From positions 1-35,134 of IMG/VR virus record IMGVR_UViG_3300043410_001332: a DNA stretch of 35,134 nucleotides; one strand, written 5' to 3'. Below are positions 13,322-20,281 of this stretch, piece after piece. Each line of letters starts with the position of its first letter. Position 1 is the stretch's first letter. Position numbers and translations under genes: made by a program. The notes under the pieces were generated by a model. That model was not told where the DNA came from. It saw only the letters and a program-made list of their open reading frames with translations, and did no database searches. The DNA is from a virus.

Positions 13322-13701
13322 CAAATTACAATCCTAACACAGCCGCAAGTGTAACAGCTACGGCGCAAAAGATACTCATGCCAATGATTAGGCAAGTATA
13401 TCCTCAACTGTTAGCCCAAACTATTCTGGGCGTACAACCTATGACAGGGTCAGTTGGTGAAATCTTTACTATGAAGGGAAGTTACAAACCACAATCAAAA
13501 TACAAATTCAGTCGTGCTAAATGGTACTACGCAGACCATCGCTATGAAGATTATGATGATGTTATGGCATGGTGCACGGAACAGTTCGGTCCGCGACCTA
13601 GACATCCCGATGCATGGACACGCTGGACAGATGAACACATTGATCGTATTCGATTCCGTGATGAAAAAGACGCCGAGTGGTTTACATTGAGGTGGTCATG
13701 A
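13318..13701 (+). CDS. Array member 6, fused to a major-capsid-like (Gol region) segment
   Basis: 127 aa, about 50 longer than typical members. Residues about 17-56, including ILMPMIRQVYPQLL and LGVQPMTGSVGEIFTMK, closely resemble the start of the mature T4-type major capsid protein gp23. There VMGMVRR...P.LIA...GVQPM..PTG.VF.L is conserved. After a linker comes KYKFSRAKWYYAD, shared with member 21. Then come the array motifs MAWCTEQFGP, DAWTRW and a terminal FRDEKDAEWFTLRWS. The frame is continuous and the ATG is coupled to member 5. It is not a capsid pseudogene, because the rest of gp23 is absent and the downstream part is a normal array module. Function inferred only: capsid mimicry or decoy. 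Confidence 0.8.
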   Translation: MTNYNPNTAASVTATAQKILMPMIRQVYPQLLAQTILGVQPMTGSVGEIFTMKGSYKPQSKYKFSRAKWYYADHRYEDYDDVMAWCTEQFGPRPRHPDAWTRWTDEHIDRIRFRDEKDAEWFTLRWS

Positions 13702-13955
13702 GTTTATATACCCATGAAAGTTTAAAGCGTAAGCTAAAGAGTTTTGTGCCTGACGCACAGACTCCATCGGATGCCATTGCTGCTATTAAACGTAGCGGGC
13801 TATTTCAATCATGGCAATGGACCGGTGTTACTGAGTTTGGAATCGTATTAGGTTGGTGTGAAGAACACTTCGGCGACAACTACATTTGGAATTTTGAAAC
13901 TGTATACTTTAAACACGAAAGTGACTATACTGTATTTGCTTTGAGGTGGTCATGA
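13698..13955 (+). CDS. Array member 7
   Basis: 85 aa from ATG 13698 (TCATGA overlap; a longer in-frame extension lies wholly inside member 6). The N-terminal 45 residues (LKRKLKSFVPDAQTPSDA) are helical and unlike other members. Then LGWCEEHFGDN and the terminal FKHESDYTVFALRWS. TTGAGGTGG at the end serves the next gene. Confidence 0.75.
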   Translation: MSLYTHESLKRKLKSFVPDAQTPSDAIAAIKRSGLFQSWQWTGVTEFGIVLGWCEEHFGDNYIWNFETVYFKHESDYTVFALRWS

Positions 13956-14230
13956 GCTTTAATGGTATGGATCGTTTGGCGCAAGCATGGAAGTACGGGA
14001 TACTTGATGATGACCACAATGCCAGACTTTATTTCTTTGAGCCGTTTGACGACCGTGGCTGGCTCAGAGATGATGAACACCGGTGGTATCGGTTAAACTG
14101 TTCATATCGGTTTGGTGATTGGATTGAACAACAGGACAAAGGCTCGTGGGAAGCATATGGTGGCAGACATCGTGCGATCTATCTTGTGCGTGATGACCTG
14201 TATTCTTTTATAAAGTTGAAGTGGCTATGA
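13952..14230 (+). CDS. Array member 8, FIKLKWL ending
   Basis: 92 aa, rich in W, Y, D and R (EPFDDRGWLRDDEHRWYRL). The W-C motif is absent; WIEQQDKGSW occupies its place. It ends LVRDDLYSFIKLKWL, with TTGAAGTGG coding the motif and a CTATGA junction. Function unknown. Confidence 0.7.
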   Translation: MSFNGMDRLAQAWKYGILDDDHNARLYFFEPFDDRGWLRDDEHRWYRLNCSYRFGDWIEQQDKGSWEAYGGRHRAIYLVRDDLYSFIKLKWL

Positions 14231-14490
14231 AACTTAAAACTGGCCGCAGTATTGGGTGGAACTTAGAGTACGCAACAATGGAAATTACACAACGAATTAC
14301 AGATGGTGCAGACTGCTATCCATGGCGCAAGACGTTTGCCCTGTGGCCGGTTAAAACCATTGGGGGCAAATGGCTGTGGTTACGTACAGTATACAAACAG
14401 AAATTCTGGGCTGTTTGGGGAGCAGGCTTCCATATGGAGCCATGCGTAGAATACGCAGAATTATTTGATATTTTAGCAAATGATCACTAA
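14227..14490 (+). CDS. Conserved small phage protein embedded in the array
   Basis: 87 aa without the array motif. RKTFALWPVKTIGGKWLWL, then YKQKFWAVWGAGFHMEP and EYAELFDIL look like a widespread small protein of T4-like phages; function unknown. It is coupled to member 8 by ATGA. It shows that ordinary phage genes sit as islands in the array. Confidence 0.72.
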   Translation: MKLKTGRSIGWNLEYATMEITQRITDGADCYPWRKTFALWPVKTIGGKWLWLRTVYKQKFWAVWGAGFHMEPCVEYAELFDILANDH

Positions 14491-14734
14491 ATGGCGTGTA
14501 CGCAATGATGCAACGGTGTTTGGATGTAAGTATTTTACATTAGAACCAAGTTGGATCGAGTGGGGCGATCGCAACAACGAATGGAATAGTTGGGTAGACT
14601 GGTGCCGGGAAACATATGGTGGCACCGGGGATTTATTTAATCAAGAACCTGTTGCAAGATGGTACGCAAATAGCTCAAGAATGTGGTTTCGAAATGAAGA
14701 AGATGCTATAATGTTCTTATTAAAATGGAGCTAA
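14480..14734 (+). CDS. Array member 10
   Basis: 84 aa. Central WVDWCRETYGG and terminal FRNEEDAIMFLLKWS. The ATG overlaps the preceding gene by 11 nt. The motif is coded TTAAAATGG, and the next start follows the stop after one base, so this junction lacks the GAGG overlap. Confidence 0.75.
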   Translation: MITKWRVRNDATVFGCKYFTLEPSWIEWGDRNNEWNSWVDWCRETYGGTGDLFNQEPVARWYANSSRMWFRNEEDAIMFLLKWS

Positions 14735-14735
14735 C

Positions 14736-15032
14736 ATGGCAACTGAAATTAAACTGGATCGCAAACACCACGACAAACTTGTAGAAATTGAATCATGGTG
14801 CCGGGAACGTTTTGGGCTCGGCAGTCGCCGCTTTGTTAAAAATACATGGCTTGGTATGGATGATTGGTTCTACTACGAAGAACGGGTAGAGCACGTTCAA
14901 GAGCTAACTGAAGAACAAATTGCAGAAGGCGAAACACTGCACGTTGATGCAAGCGACGACGAGGAAAGTGATTTGATCTTTGTTTTCCGTCGCGATGCCG
15001 ACGCTTCTGTGTTTAGCCTAAAATGGCAGTAA
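14736..15032 (+). CDS. Array member 11, acidic insert
   Basis: 98 aa. ESWCRERFGLG lies near the N-terminus, then an acidic stretch (VQELTEEQIAEGETLHVDAS, DDEESD) unique to this member, then FRRDADASVFSLKWQ. GGAG in the previous gene's last codons precedes ATG 14736. The next ATG lies inside its AAATGG. Confidence 0.75.
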   Translation: MATEIKLDRKHHDKLVEIESWCRERFGLGSRRFVKNTWLGMDDWFYYEERVEHVQELTEEQIAEGETLHVDASDDEESDLIFVFRRDADASVFSLKWQ

Positions 15033-15277
15033 CATACAAAACTAATTCAAAATTTCCGGGTGTTAATTTTCCCGTGTTGCATCGTGTGGTTTACGCACAC
15101 ACGCTAGATGGGGTACCGGCGCAATGGCAAATAAGTTACAAAGACTATAGAGTTAACGAGTGGCTTAAAGAAAACTGCAAGCATCCTTACTATCACAGTC
15201 CCGGGTATCTTCGCGAAAAGTTCATCGAGTTCGAATGTGATTATGACGCTATGATGTTTGCATTGAGGTGGGCATGA
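15023..15277 (+). CDS. Array member 12
   Basis: 84 aa, starting inside the Lys-Trp codons of member 11 (10-nt overlap). VNEWLKENCKHPYY replaces W-C-x-E-x-F-G; it ends FECDYDAMMFALRWA. TTGAGGTGG with GCATGA couples the next gene. Confidence 0.75.
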   Translation: MAVTYKTNSKFPGVNFPVLHRVVYAHTLDGVPAQWQISYKDYRVNEWLKENCKHPYYHSPGYLREKFIEFECDYDAMMFALRWA

Positions 15278-15486
15278 CACTACGCACCGACATTCGTCCA
15301 TATTTTCCCAAGATTGCTAATTGGTATTGGGATAATAAGGATCCAGCAACTGATGGGAGCATCTGGGATTGTCTCAAACGCGACCACGATGTTGTTAAGA
15401 TTGGGTCAATGGGTAGCAAGCCTGAGTTATGGGTTTCGTTCCCAGATGAGCAGCACCTGACTATGTTTATGTTGAGGTGGTCATGA
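15274..15486 (+). CDS. Array member 13
   Basis: 70 aa. NWYWDNKDPATDG and IWDCLKRDHDV stand in for the central motif; it ends FPDEQHLTMFMLRWS. Coupled on both sides by GAGGTGG and ATGA. Confidence 0.75.
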   Translation: MTLRTDIRPYFPKIANWYWDNKDPATDGSIWDCLKRDHDVVKIGSMGSKPELWVSFPDEQHLTMFMLRWS

Positions 15487-15722
15487 TTAAGCAGGGCTTG
15501 TTTGATGATTATCACGTTATGGTAGAAGTTGGCGACCTGGAGCGACCACGCCGTCGAGAAATAATCAAATGGTGCAAGGAAAATATTGCACTAAACGATG
15601 GCAACGGTCCATTGGGTCATTGCAGGAAATACGCATTCACATATGAGCTATTTCCCAATTACACAAACTTTGTTTTTGATCGTGAGGCAGATGCATTAAT
15701 GTTTGCACTGAAGTTTGCATGA
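15483..15722 (+). CDS. Array member 14, FALKFA ending
   Basis: 79 aa. IIKWCKENIALND is central; it ends FDREADALMFALKFA, with Phe in place of Trp. The junction reads CTGAAGTTTGCATGA, a weakened ribosome binding site matching the changed codon. Confidence 0.72.
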   Translation: MIKQGLFDDYHVMVEVGDLERPRRREIIKWCKENIALNDGNGPLGHCRKYAFTYELFPNYTNFVFDREADALMFALKFA

Positions 15723-15925
15723 GACATTTGAAGAAAGAACTGTGGCCACATTGTGTATCAGTAAATTCGGACTTAAAACGAGAAATAACCCCAATTGAAG
15801 AATGGTTAGGTGAACAGCTAGGACCTTTTAAAGATCGGTGGAATTGTGTATACCAACACAACCGTACAGATTTTTACTTTCGCAACGGGCAGGATGCTAC
15901 ACTATTTGCACTGAAATACTCATGA
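15719..15925 (+). CDS. Array member 15, FALKYS ending
   Basis: 68 aa. IEEWLGEQLGPFKDRW matches the central motif with Leu for Cys; it ends FRNGQDATLFALKYS with Tyr for Trp. Junction CTGAAATACTCATGA. Confidence 0.72.
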   Translation: MRHLKKELWPHCVSVNSDLKREITPIEEWLGEQLGPFKDRWNCVYQHNRTDFYFRNGQDATLFALKYS

Positions 15926-16137
15926 AGTACTATAATCTCAACAAAACATTCTACGATGGGTTCGCTTATCAGATTCCCTTCAACGTACCCGTTCATTGGG
16001 CTATCGTTGATTGGGTTTGTGAAGATATCGATAATCGTCGTTGGAGGCGTGGTCTGCACGCCAGTGATCGTGACAAGCATTATGTTGAGTTGAAAAACGA
16101 AGAAGACCTAGTATACTTTATGCTTAAATGGGCATAA
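15922..16137 (+). CDS. Array member 16, last of the first transcription unit
   Basis: 71 aa from ATG 15922 (the longer in-frame start at 15838 lies inside member 15). IVDWVCEDID is central; it ends KNEEDLVYFMLKWA. No gene is coupled to its end, and its motif is coded CTTAAATGG without the GAGG, in line with the ribosome-binding explanation for the AGG codon. Confidence 0.72.
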   Translation: MKYYNLNKTFYDGFAYQIPFNVPVHWAIVDWVCEDIDNRRWRRGLHASDRDKHYVELKNEEDLVYFMLKWA

Positions 16138-16148
16138 CATCGTTTATT

Positions 16149-16176
16149 TTGATTGAAATGGATATAATGCTATAAT
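16149..16176 (+). promoter_or_regulatory. Internal array promoter, leaderless start
   Basis: TTGATT (16149-16154), a 16-nt spacer and TATAAT (16171-16176), then 6 nt to ATG 16183. A second TATAAT at 16163-16168 lies 8 nt upstream. This starts the second array transcription unit. Confidence 0.7.
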
Positions 16177-16182
16177 AATGGC

Positions 16183-16380
16183 ATGACTTACAATGTTTGT
16201 ATCAATATTAAACGTGATCAAGTTCTCCCAGATGTTTTTACTTGGCTAATGCATCAAGATTTGGTCCAGCATGAAGACTGGGACTTTACCAAGCCAGACT
16301 ATTTCAAAGACGACTGGGATTATACATTCAAGTTTAACCAGCAGGAACATGCAACTCTGTTTGCATTGAGGTGGGCATGA
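16183..16380 (+). CDS. Array member 17, first of the second unit
   Basis: 65 aa. VFTWLMHQDLVQ is in the central position; it ends FNQQEHATLFALRWA. The start codon is at the predicted +1 of its promoter, so initiation is leaderless. The ending GAGGTGG serves member 18. Confidence 0.75.
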   Translation: MTYNVCINIKRDQVLPDVFTWLMHQDLVQHEDWDFTKPDYFKDDWDYTFKFNQQEHATLFALRWA

Positions 16381-16613
16381 CAACAAAACTTATAGTGAAA
16401 CCAAGGACAAAACGTCCTTATTGGATTGATGTTTGTCCACCACACAACTGGGATAAGTCTGCTGTGTGGCACTGGTGCATTGCAAACTTTGGTCACAGGA
16501 ACTACAGAACTGACAATCCTCGTTGGACTGCAAACATGAAATATAGTTGGGATGGCGGATTCAAGTTTCGTGACGAGCAAGATGCATTGTTGTTTATGTT
16601 GAGGTGGGCATGA
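16377..16613 (+). CDS. Array member 18
   Basis: 78 aa. HWCIANFGHRNYR and PRWTANMKYSW are central; it ends FRDEQDALLFMLRWA. A good representative of the consensus, coupled on both sides by GAGGTGGGCATGA. Confidence 0.77.
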   Translation: MTTKLIVKPRTKRPYWIDVCPPHNWDKSAVWHWCIANFGHRNYRTDNPRWTANMKYSWDGGFKFRDEQDALLFMLRWA

Positions 16614-16804
16614 TTGAACTCAAAATAGATAAAAGACTGCGTAATGCGTATGGTGAGCGAGGCACCCAAGTTACATGGCAATGGTGTGTGGATAACTTTG
16701 GGCTACCAGAACCAAACGGCAAGCGTTGGGCATGGGATACTATGCGAACATTTTGGTTTCATAAAGAAGAAGATGCTACACTGTTTGCATTGAGGTGGCT
16801 ATGA
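16610..16804 (+). CDS. Array member 19
   Basis: 64 aa. Near-minimal unit: TWQWCVDNFGLPEPNGKRW and a terminal FHKEEDATLFALRWL. Coupled on both sides by GAGGTGG. Confidence 0.77.
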   Translation: MIELKIDKRLRNAYGERGTQVTWQWCVDNFGLPEPNGKRWAWDTMRTFWFHKEEDATLFALRWL

Positions 16805-16983
16805 GTAAATTTGCAATTGACAAGAGATACAATCACATTGGTATTAATTTCACTTTCTCTGCAGAAGAGTGGGATGAAATTTATGACTGGTGTAACAACC
16901 GACCTGAATACGATGCTTTTGCAACCGGTATAGTCTATCGTACTGAACAAGATTTAACAGCATTTTTGTTGAGGTGGGCATGA
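16801..16983 (+). CDS. Array member 20
   Basis: 60 aa, among the smallest. IYDWCNNRPEYDAF is central; it ends YRTEQDLTAFLLRWA. Coupled on both sides by GAGGTGG. Confidence 0.76.
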   Translation: MSKFAIDKRYNHIGINFTFSAEEWDEIYDWCNNRPEYDAFATGIVYRTEQDLTAFLLRWA

Positions 16984-17453
16984 AAAAACAAACATTGGTA
17001 GTAGACTTGGAAAGCATGGCTAATGTGCCCCAGTATCAAAAAGACATTTTTGACAAATGGGTTGGGGGAATCGCTGCCGGCACAATGAATGTAATCAGCG
17101 TAGGTCGCCAGACTGGCAAGAGTATGATTTCTTCATACTACTATTCGGCATCAAAACAGCGAAGCATTTCTGTAATGGGTTCTAACTTATGTAAAGAAAT
17201 CTTTTTACCAATGCATCCTGCTACAAAACCCAAGTATCAATTCAGTCGGGCTAAATGGTATAGTGCTGAGATAACGGGTCATGCAACGTGGCGTATGTCA
17301 GACGAGTATAACGAAATCATTGAATGGTGTACTGAACATTTTGGAAAACATCCCGATAAACCAGATGCGTGGAGTCGTTGGTGGGTCGGTCTAGGAGTTA
17401 TCAACTTCCGCGACGAAAAGGATTTTGTGTTTTATAAGTTGAGGTGGGCATGA
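16980..17453 (+). CDS. Array member 21, fused to a P-loop segment
   Basis: 157 aa, the longest motif-bearing member. Residues about 14-60 contain VPQYQKDIFDKWVGGI and NVISVGRQTGKSMISSYYY, with GRQTGKS matching a Walker A loop. The setting loosely recalls the T4 large terminase gp17 (YQRDM ... SRQLGKT). No Walker B follows, so it is unlikely to hydrolyse ATP alone. Then KYQFSRAKWYSAE, shared with member 6, IIEWCTEHFGKHP, DAWSRW and FRDEKDFVFYKLRWA. Coupled on both sides by GAGGTGG. A mimic or fragment of a P-loop protein fused to an array module is the best description; function unknown. Confidence 0.75.
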   Translation: MKKQTLVVDLESMANVPQYQKDIFDKWVGGIAAGTMNVISVGRQTGKSMISSYYYSASKQRSISVMGSNLCKEIFLPMHPATKPKYQFSRAKWYSAEITGHATWRMSDEYNEIIEWCTEHFGKHPDKPDAWSRWWVGLGVINFRDEKDFVFYKLRWA

Positions 17454-17689
17454 AAGTTTATACTAAGAATACCGAGCGTCCTATTTCAGAAATGACTGAG
17501 ATATGGAAATGGATGACTGACATGTTTGGTCCCCCAGAAGCACACAATGGTAACAAGAAGCGTTGGACTTATGGTAAAGATCATCCAGGATTCTTGGGCA
17601 GTGAACTAATTGACGGTACTTGGGACATTGAATGGTTTGACTTCCGTGACGAGGAAGATGCTACATTGTTTGCACTAAAGTGGCTGTAA
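17450..17689 (+). CDS. Array member 22
   Basis: 79 aa. IWKWMTDMFGPPEAHNGNKK with RW following matches the central motif (Met for Cys); it ends FRDEEDATLFALKWL. The motif is coded CTAAAGTGG and the stop overlaps the next start as TAATG. Confidence 0.75.
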   Translation: MKVYTKNTERPISEMTEIWKWMTDMFGPPEAHNGNKKRWTYGKDHPGFLGSELIDGTWDIEWFDFRDEEDATLFALKWL

Positions 17690-17967
17690 TGTTAAAAACA
17701 AAACGCAAAATATCAGATTTGGAACGTGACGAAATTCACCGTAGCCGTCCATTGATGAATTACAGTGGATTTAGTGATAAGTGGACAAGTGTGCAAGTAG
17801 GGGATCAATTTGCCGGTAGCTGGCAATGGGGTCAAGGGCCGTTTTACGATTGGTGTGATGAGAATTGCACTGACATGTATAATATTGTTAAGTATGATCG
17901 TGACACAGTTTACGGTCGTTTTAGAAATCCAGCAGACGCCACAGCGTTTGCATTGAGGTGGTCATGA
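17689..17967 (+). CDS. Array member 23
   Basis: 92 aa from ATG 17689. FYDWCDENCTDMYN is central; it ends FRNPADATAFALRWS. The N-terminal 50 residues are member-specific (LERDEIHRSRPLMNYSGF). GAGGTGGTCATGA couples it to the next, motif-free gene. Confidence 0.75.
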   Translation: MLKTKRKISDLERDEIHRSRPLMNYSGFSDKWTSVQVGDQFAGSWQWGQGPFYDWCDENCTDMYNIVKYDRDTVYGRFRNPADATAFALRWS

Positions 17968-18332
17968 GAACAAGTATTTGGTATCGCACAGAAGAACAGT
18001 CACCGGACAAAAGTGACTACTACCTAAGTTATCGCGGTTTTGGTATGGGCGGCATGAGCGACTATGATCATGCTAACGGCTATATGTACTACGACAAGAA
18101 AACTGATACGTGGTACGATTACAATGACATGCGTGATCCTGCTATTGTGTATTACTGGACTGACGCTGACCCGGAGCAGTGGTGCGAAGAGGACCCACCT
18201 AGCATTAAGATTCGCAAAGGTTATTCACCAAAGAGTAGCATACACGACATTCCGGCTGTACATGATGCATGGGAAGATGTACAGGAAGCAATTAAACGTT
18301 ACGAAACAGTAAAAGCACTATGTCAAAAATGA
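17964..18332 (+). CDS. Array-embedded aromatic/acidic phage protein
   Basis: 122 aa without the array motif; very rich in Y, D and W (DYYLSYRGFGMGGMSDYDHA). It contains YYWTDADPEQWCEEDPP, which resembles a conserved T4-like phage protein, then a C-terminal helix. Coupled to member 23. Function unknown. Confidence 0.72.
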   Translation: MRTSIWYRTEEQSPDKSDYYLSYRGFGMGGMSDYDHANGYMYYDKKTDTWYDYNDMRDPAIVYYWTDADPEQWCEEDPPSIKIRKGYSPKSSIHDIPAVHDAWEDVQEAIKRYETVKALCQK

Positions 18333-18628
18333 AACTGGTTAAGCAATGGTATTTGTCGTTCTTTGATACACAGGACATTGAGTACATTAGCGACCTAGGC
18401 TGTGACTACGAAATCAATGATACAGTTAAAACCCAAGATGTAACTGCACCAAACGGGCAAATTTATCGATATGTTGTAGAGCGAGATCTACATTATGGTA
18501 TCTATATTTTTACCGAAAATGACAAGCAAGAATCAATGATTCAGTTAAAATACAGTGAGAACCTTACATTGATGAGAATGTGGTACGCAAACGAATGGAC
18601 ACGATATGAACTGCAACCTGACATATAA
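18320..18628 (+). CDS. Array-embedded protein with a displaced motif
   Basis: 102 aa. ATG 18320 overlaps the previous gene by 13 nt; ATG 18329 (ATGA overlap) is an equal alternative. Around residue 72, FTENDKQESMIQLKYS resembles the array end motif, but about 21 residues follow it (MRMWYANEWTRYELQPDI). It may be a member that lost its stop and gained a tail. Function unknown. Confidence 0.65.
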   Translation: MSKMKLVKQWYLSFFDTQDIEYISDLGCDYEINDTVKTQDVTAPNGQIYRYVVERDLHYGIYIFTENDKQESMIQLKYSENLTLMRMWYANEWTRYELQPDI

Positions 18629-19055
18629 CGAACTACGTGATCACTTAGATCGCTATAGCACAGACCCGATGGTGCATAAGTTGCTCGAGTACATTAACGA
18701 CAAAGAAGAAAACATCATCGAAGGTCTAATTGACATAGGCATGGATCCTATTAATGGCCGAATCGAAGGAGACAATGGATGGAGCTTACCCGGGCCCTAT
18801 ATATCCGAACTTCGTAACGATGTCGATTACTATCAGCGTGAATCCCAGGAATGGGAAGAAAAGTATGAGGACATGAAAGAGGAACGTAATCGCTTAAAAG
18901 CTCGTAGTGTTGCAGACTTGTTAGCCGACATGAATGAAAAGATCAAACGTGCCGAAGCAGAAGCACGGGAAGTAGATCGCATTGCCACCCAGCTCAAAGC
19001 ACGTAACAAGGATCTTGAAGAAAAGATCAATGTATGGAAAGTATTAGAATCGTAA
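18606..19055 (+). CDS. Coiled-coil phage protein embedded in the array
   Basis: 149 aa. The N-terminus (LTYNELRDHLDRYSTDPMVH) resembles a short domain common in phage hypothetical proteins. Residues about 78-145 are a charged heptad-like coiled coil (EWEEKYEDMKEERNRLKA). No array motif. Overlaps the upstream gene by 23 nt and the next by 22. Function unknown. Confidence 0.72.
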   Translation: MNCNLTYNELRDHLDRYSTDPMVHKLLEYINDKEENIIEGLIDIGMDPINGRIEGDNGWSLPGPYISELRNDVDYYQRESQEWEEKYEDMKEERNRLKARSVADLLADMNEKIKRAEAEAREVDRIATQLKARNKDLEEKINVWKVLES

Positions 19056-19264
19056 AGCAATACGGCATAGCCATTGAAAGCTGGCCATGGCAACAGCAAG
19101 CTGATGTACGAAACTGGCTGGGCAAAAACTTCGGTCCCGGTGGTTGGGGCGAAAAGAACTGTGACAAGCGTTGGGGCCAACAATCTGATTACGGACTAGA
19201 AAACTTGTACATGGACGAAGATGTGTATACTGCTTATTTGTTGAGGTGGGACCATGCCAGATAA
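19034..19264 (+). CDS. Array member 27, extended LRW end
   Basis: 76 aa. VRNWLGKNFGPGGWG is central; it ends MDEDVYTAYLLRWDHAR, the motif plus three residues. TTGAGGTGG precedes the next ATG by 5 nt. Confidence 0.72.
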   Translation: MESIRIVKQYGIAIESWPWQQQADVRNWLGKNFGPGGWGEKNCDKRWGQQSDYGLENLYMDEDVYTAYLLRWDHAR

Positions 19265-19496
19265 ATTTCGTGTTGATCTCGGAACACTGTGGAAAGAACC
19301 ATGGCCCAAATACTTTGATAATTTCTACAATCATTGCAAAAACATTGCAGTTAAAGGCAAGTATCATGTGGACACAGTTGCAAACTACGAACTGCGCCCA
19401 ATGGGTGGTAAGCTAATTAAGACCTCAACACAAGGCTGGTACTTGCGCTGGGACAACGAAGCCAACCATACTGCATTTGTACTGAGGTGGAGTTAA
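19254..19496 (+). CDS. Array member 28
   Basis: 80 aa. FYNHCKNIAVKG stands in for the central motif, and WYLRWDNEANHTAFVLRWS closes the protein. CTGAGGTGG, then AGTTAATG, couples the next gene. Confidence 0.74.
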   Translation: MPDKFRVDLGTLWKEPWPKYFDNFYNHCKNIAVKGKYHVDTVANYELRPMGGKLIKTSTQGWYLRWDNEANHTAFVLRWS

Positions 19497-19693
19497 TGGA
19501 AGTATATTATATCACGTGGGATGGTGCTGACTATCGACGTTGGTGTGTTACTTGCCCAAGTTTGCCAGCAAATGATCAATATGAACGCAGGCAATGGTGT
19601 TACTCACAGGACATGGATTTTGTAAACATTGGAGTCAGATTCTGGTTTGCAGAAGAAAAAGAAGTAATGTTGTTTAAGTTGAGGTGGTCATGA
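19496..19693 (+). CDS. Array member 29
   Basis: 65 aa from ATG 19496 (TAATG overlap). RRWCVTCPSLP and RQWCYSQDMDF give two W-C elements; it ends FAEEKEVMLFKLRWS. Coupled to the next by TTGAGGTGGTCATGA. Confidence 0.75.
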   Translation: MEVYYITWDGADYRRWCVTCPSLPANDQYERRQWCYSQDMDFVNIGVRFWFAEEKEVMLFKLRWS

Positions 19694-19878
19694 CTCTTAC
19701 ACCAAAATACGGTTACGGCCCAAATTGTTATGTTGTGAGGTATCTTTGGGAGTTTGATCGGATCCGACGCTGGATGCACGAAAATGGAGTCGACTATTGG
19801 CACGTAAGTTCTGGACCAGAAGGCACAGGATTTCAAGTAACATCTAATGTAGAATGGTTTAACTTAAAATGGCTGTAA
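19690..19878 (+). CDS. Array member 30
   Basis: 62 aa. IRRWMHENGVDYW is central; it ends VTSNVEWFNLKWL. The next ATG lies inside its AAATGG, a 10-nt overlap. Confidence 0.72.
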   Translation: MTLTPKYGYGPNCYVVRYLWEFDRIRRWMHENGVDYWHVSSGPEGTGFQVTSNVEWFNLKWL

Positions 19879-20072
19879 CAGAAATACAATTTGGTAAGGA
19901 CAAGTACCATGAAGTCGAAACTATGATAAAGTGGTGTTATGAGCATTTTGGCGAAGGTGGCTGGCTAGCCAAGCCCGGTAGTAAATGGTCAGTTGACTCA
20001 GGATTTGGCAACACTTTCTTTATTTTTAAAAATGAAAAAGATGCTACAATATTTGCATTGAGATGGAAATGA
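19869..20072 (+). CDS. Array member 31
   Basis: 67 aa. IKWCYEHFGEGGWLAKPGSK followed by W is close to the consensus; it ends FKNEKDATIFALRWK. Motif codons TTGAGATGGAAATGA provide two possible starts for the next gene. Confidence 0.76.
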   Translation: MAVTEIQFGKDKYHEVETMIKWCYEHFGEGGWLAKPGSKWSVDSGFGNTFFIFKNEKDATIFALRWK

Positions 20073-20281
20073 CCTATTGGCGAGAACTATACACCGACGA
20101 TTACCTAATGCGAGTTTTAAACAAAAAATATTGGCCGCACCAACATGTAGTTAACGATGTTTCGTTAGCTGAGAAATGGTGTTATGAAAACTTTAAAAGT
20201 TCCAATTGGCGCAATGTCGGAAAAACTTTTGCATTTAAACACGGCCAAGATGCCACACTGTTTGCATTGAAATGGATTTAA
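20069..20281 (+). CDS. Array member 32
   Basis: 70 aa from ATG 20069 (ATGA overlap); ATG 20063 in the same frame is possible. EKWCYENFKSSNW is central; it ends FKHGQDATLFALKWI. The next ATG lies inside its AAATGG. Confidence 0.74.
   Translation: MTYWRELYTDDYLMRVLNKKYWPHQHVVNDVSLAEKWCYENFKSSNWRNVGKTFAFKHGQDATLFALKWI

Noticed and set aside
13318-13450. Capsid gene remnant (pseudogene)
   Set aside because: The capsid-like part is in frame with a complete array module, translationally coupled on both sides and without stops, so it is a fusion and not a decaying capsid gene.
14707-14712. TATAAT inside array member 10 as a promoter
   Set aside because: It encodes Ala-Ile-Met of the conserved motif, has no -35 partner and is not at leaderless spacing from the next ATG.
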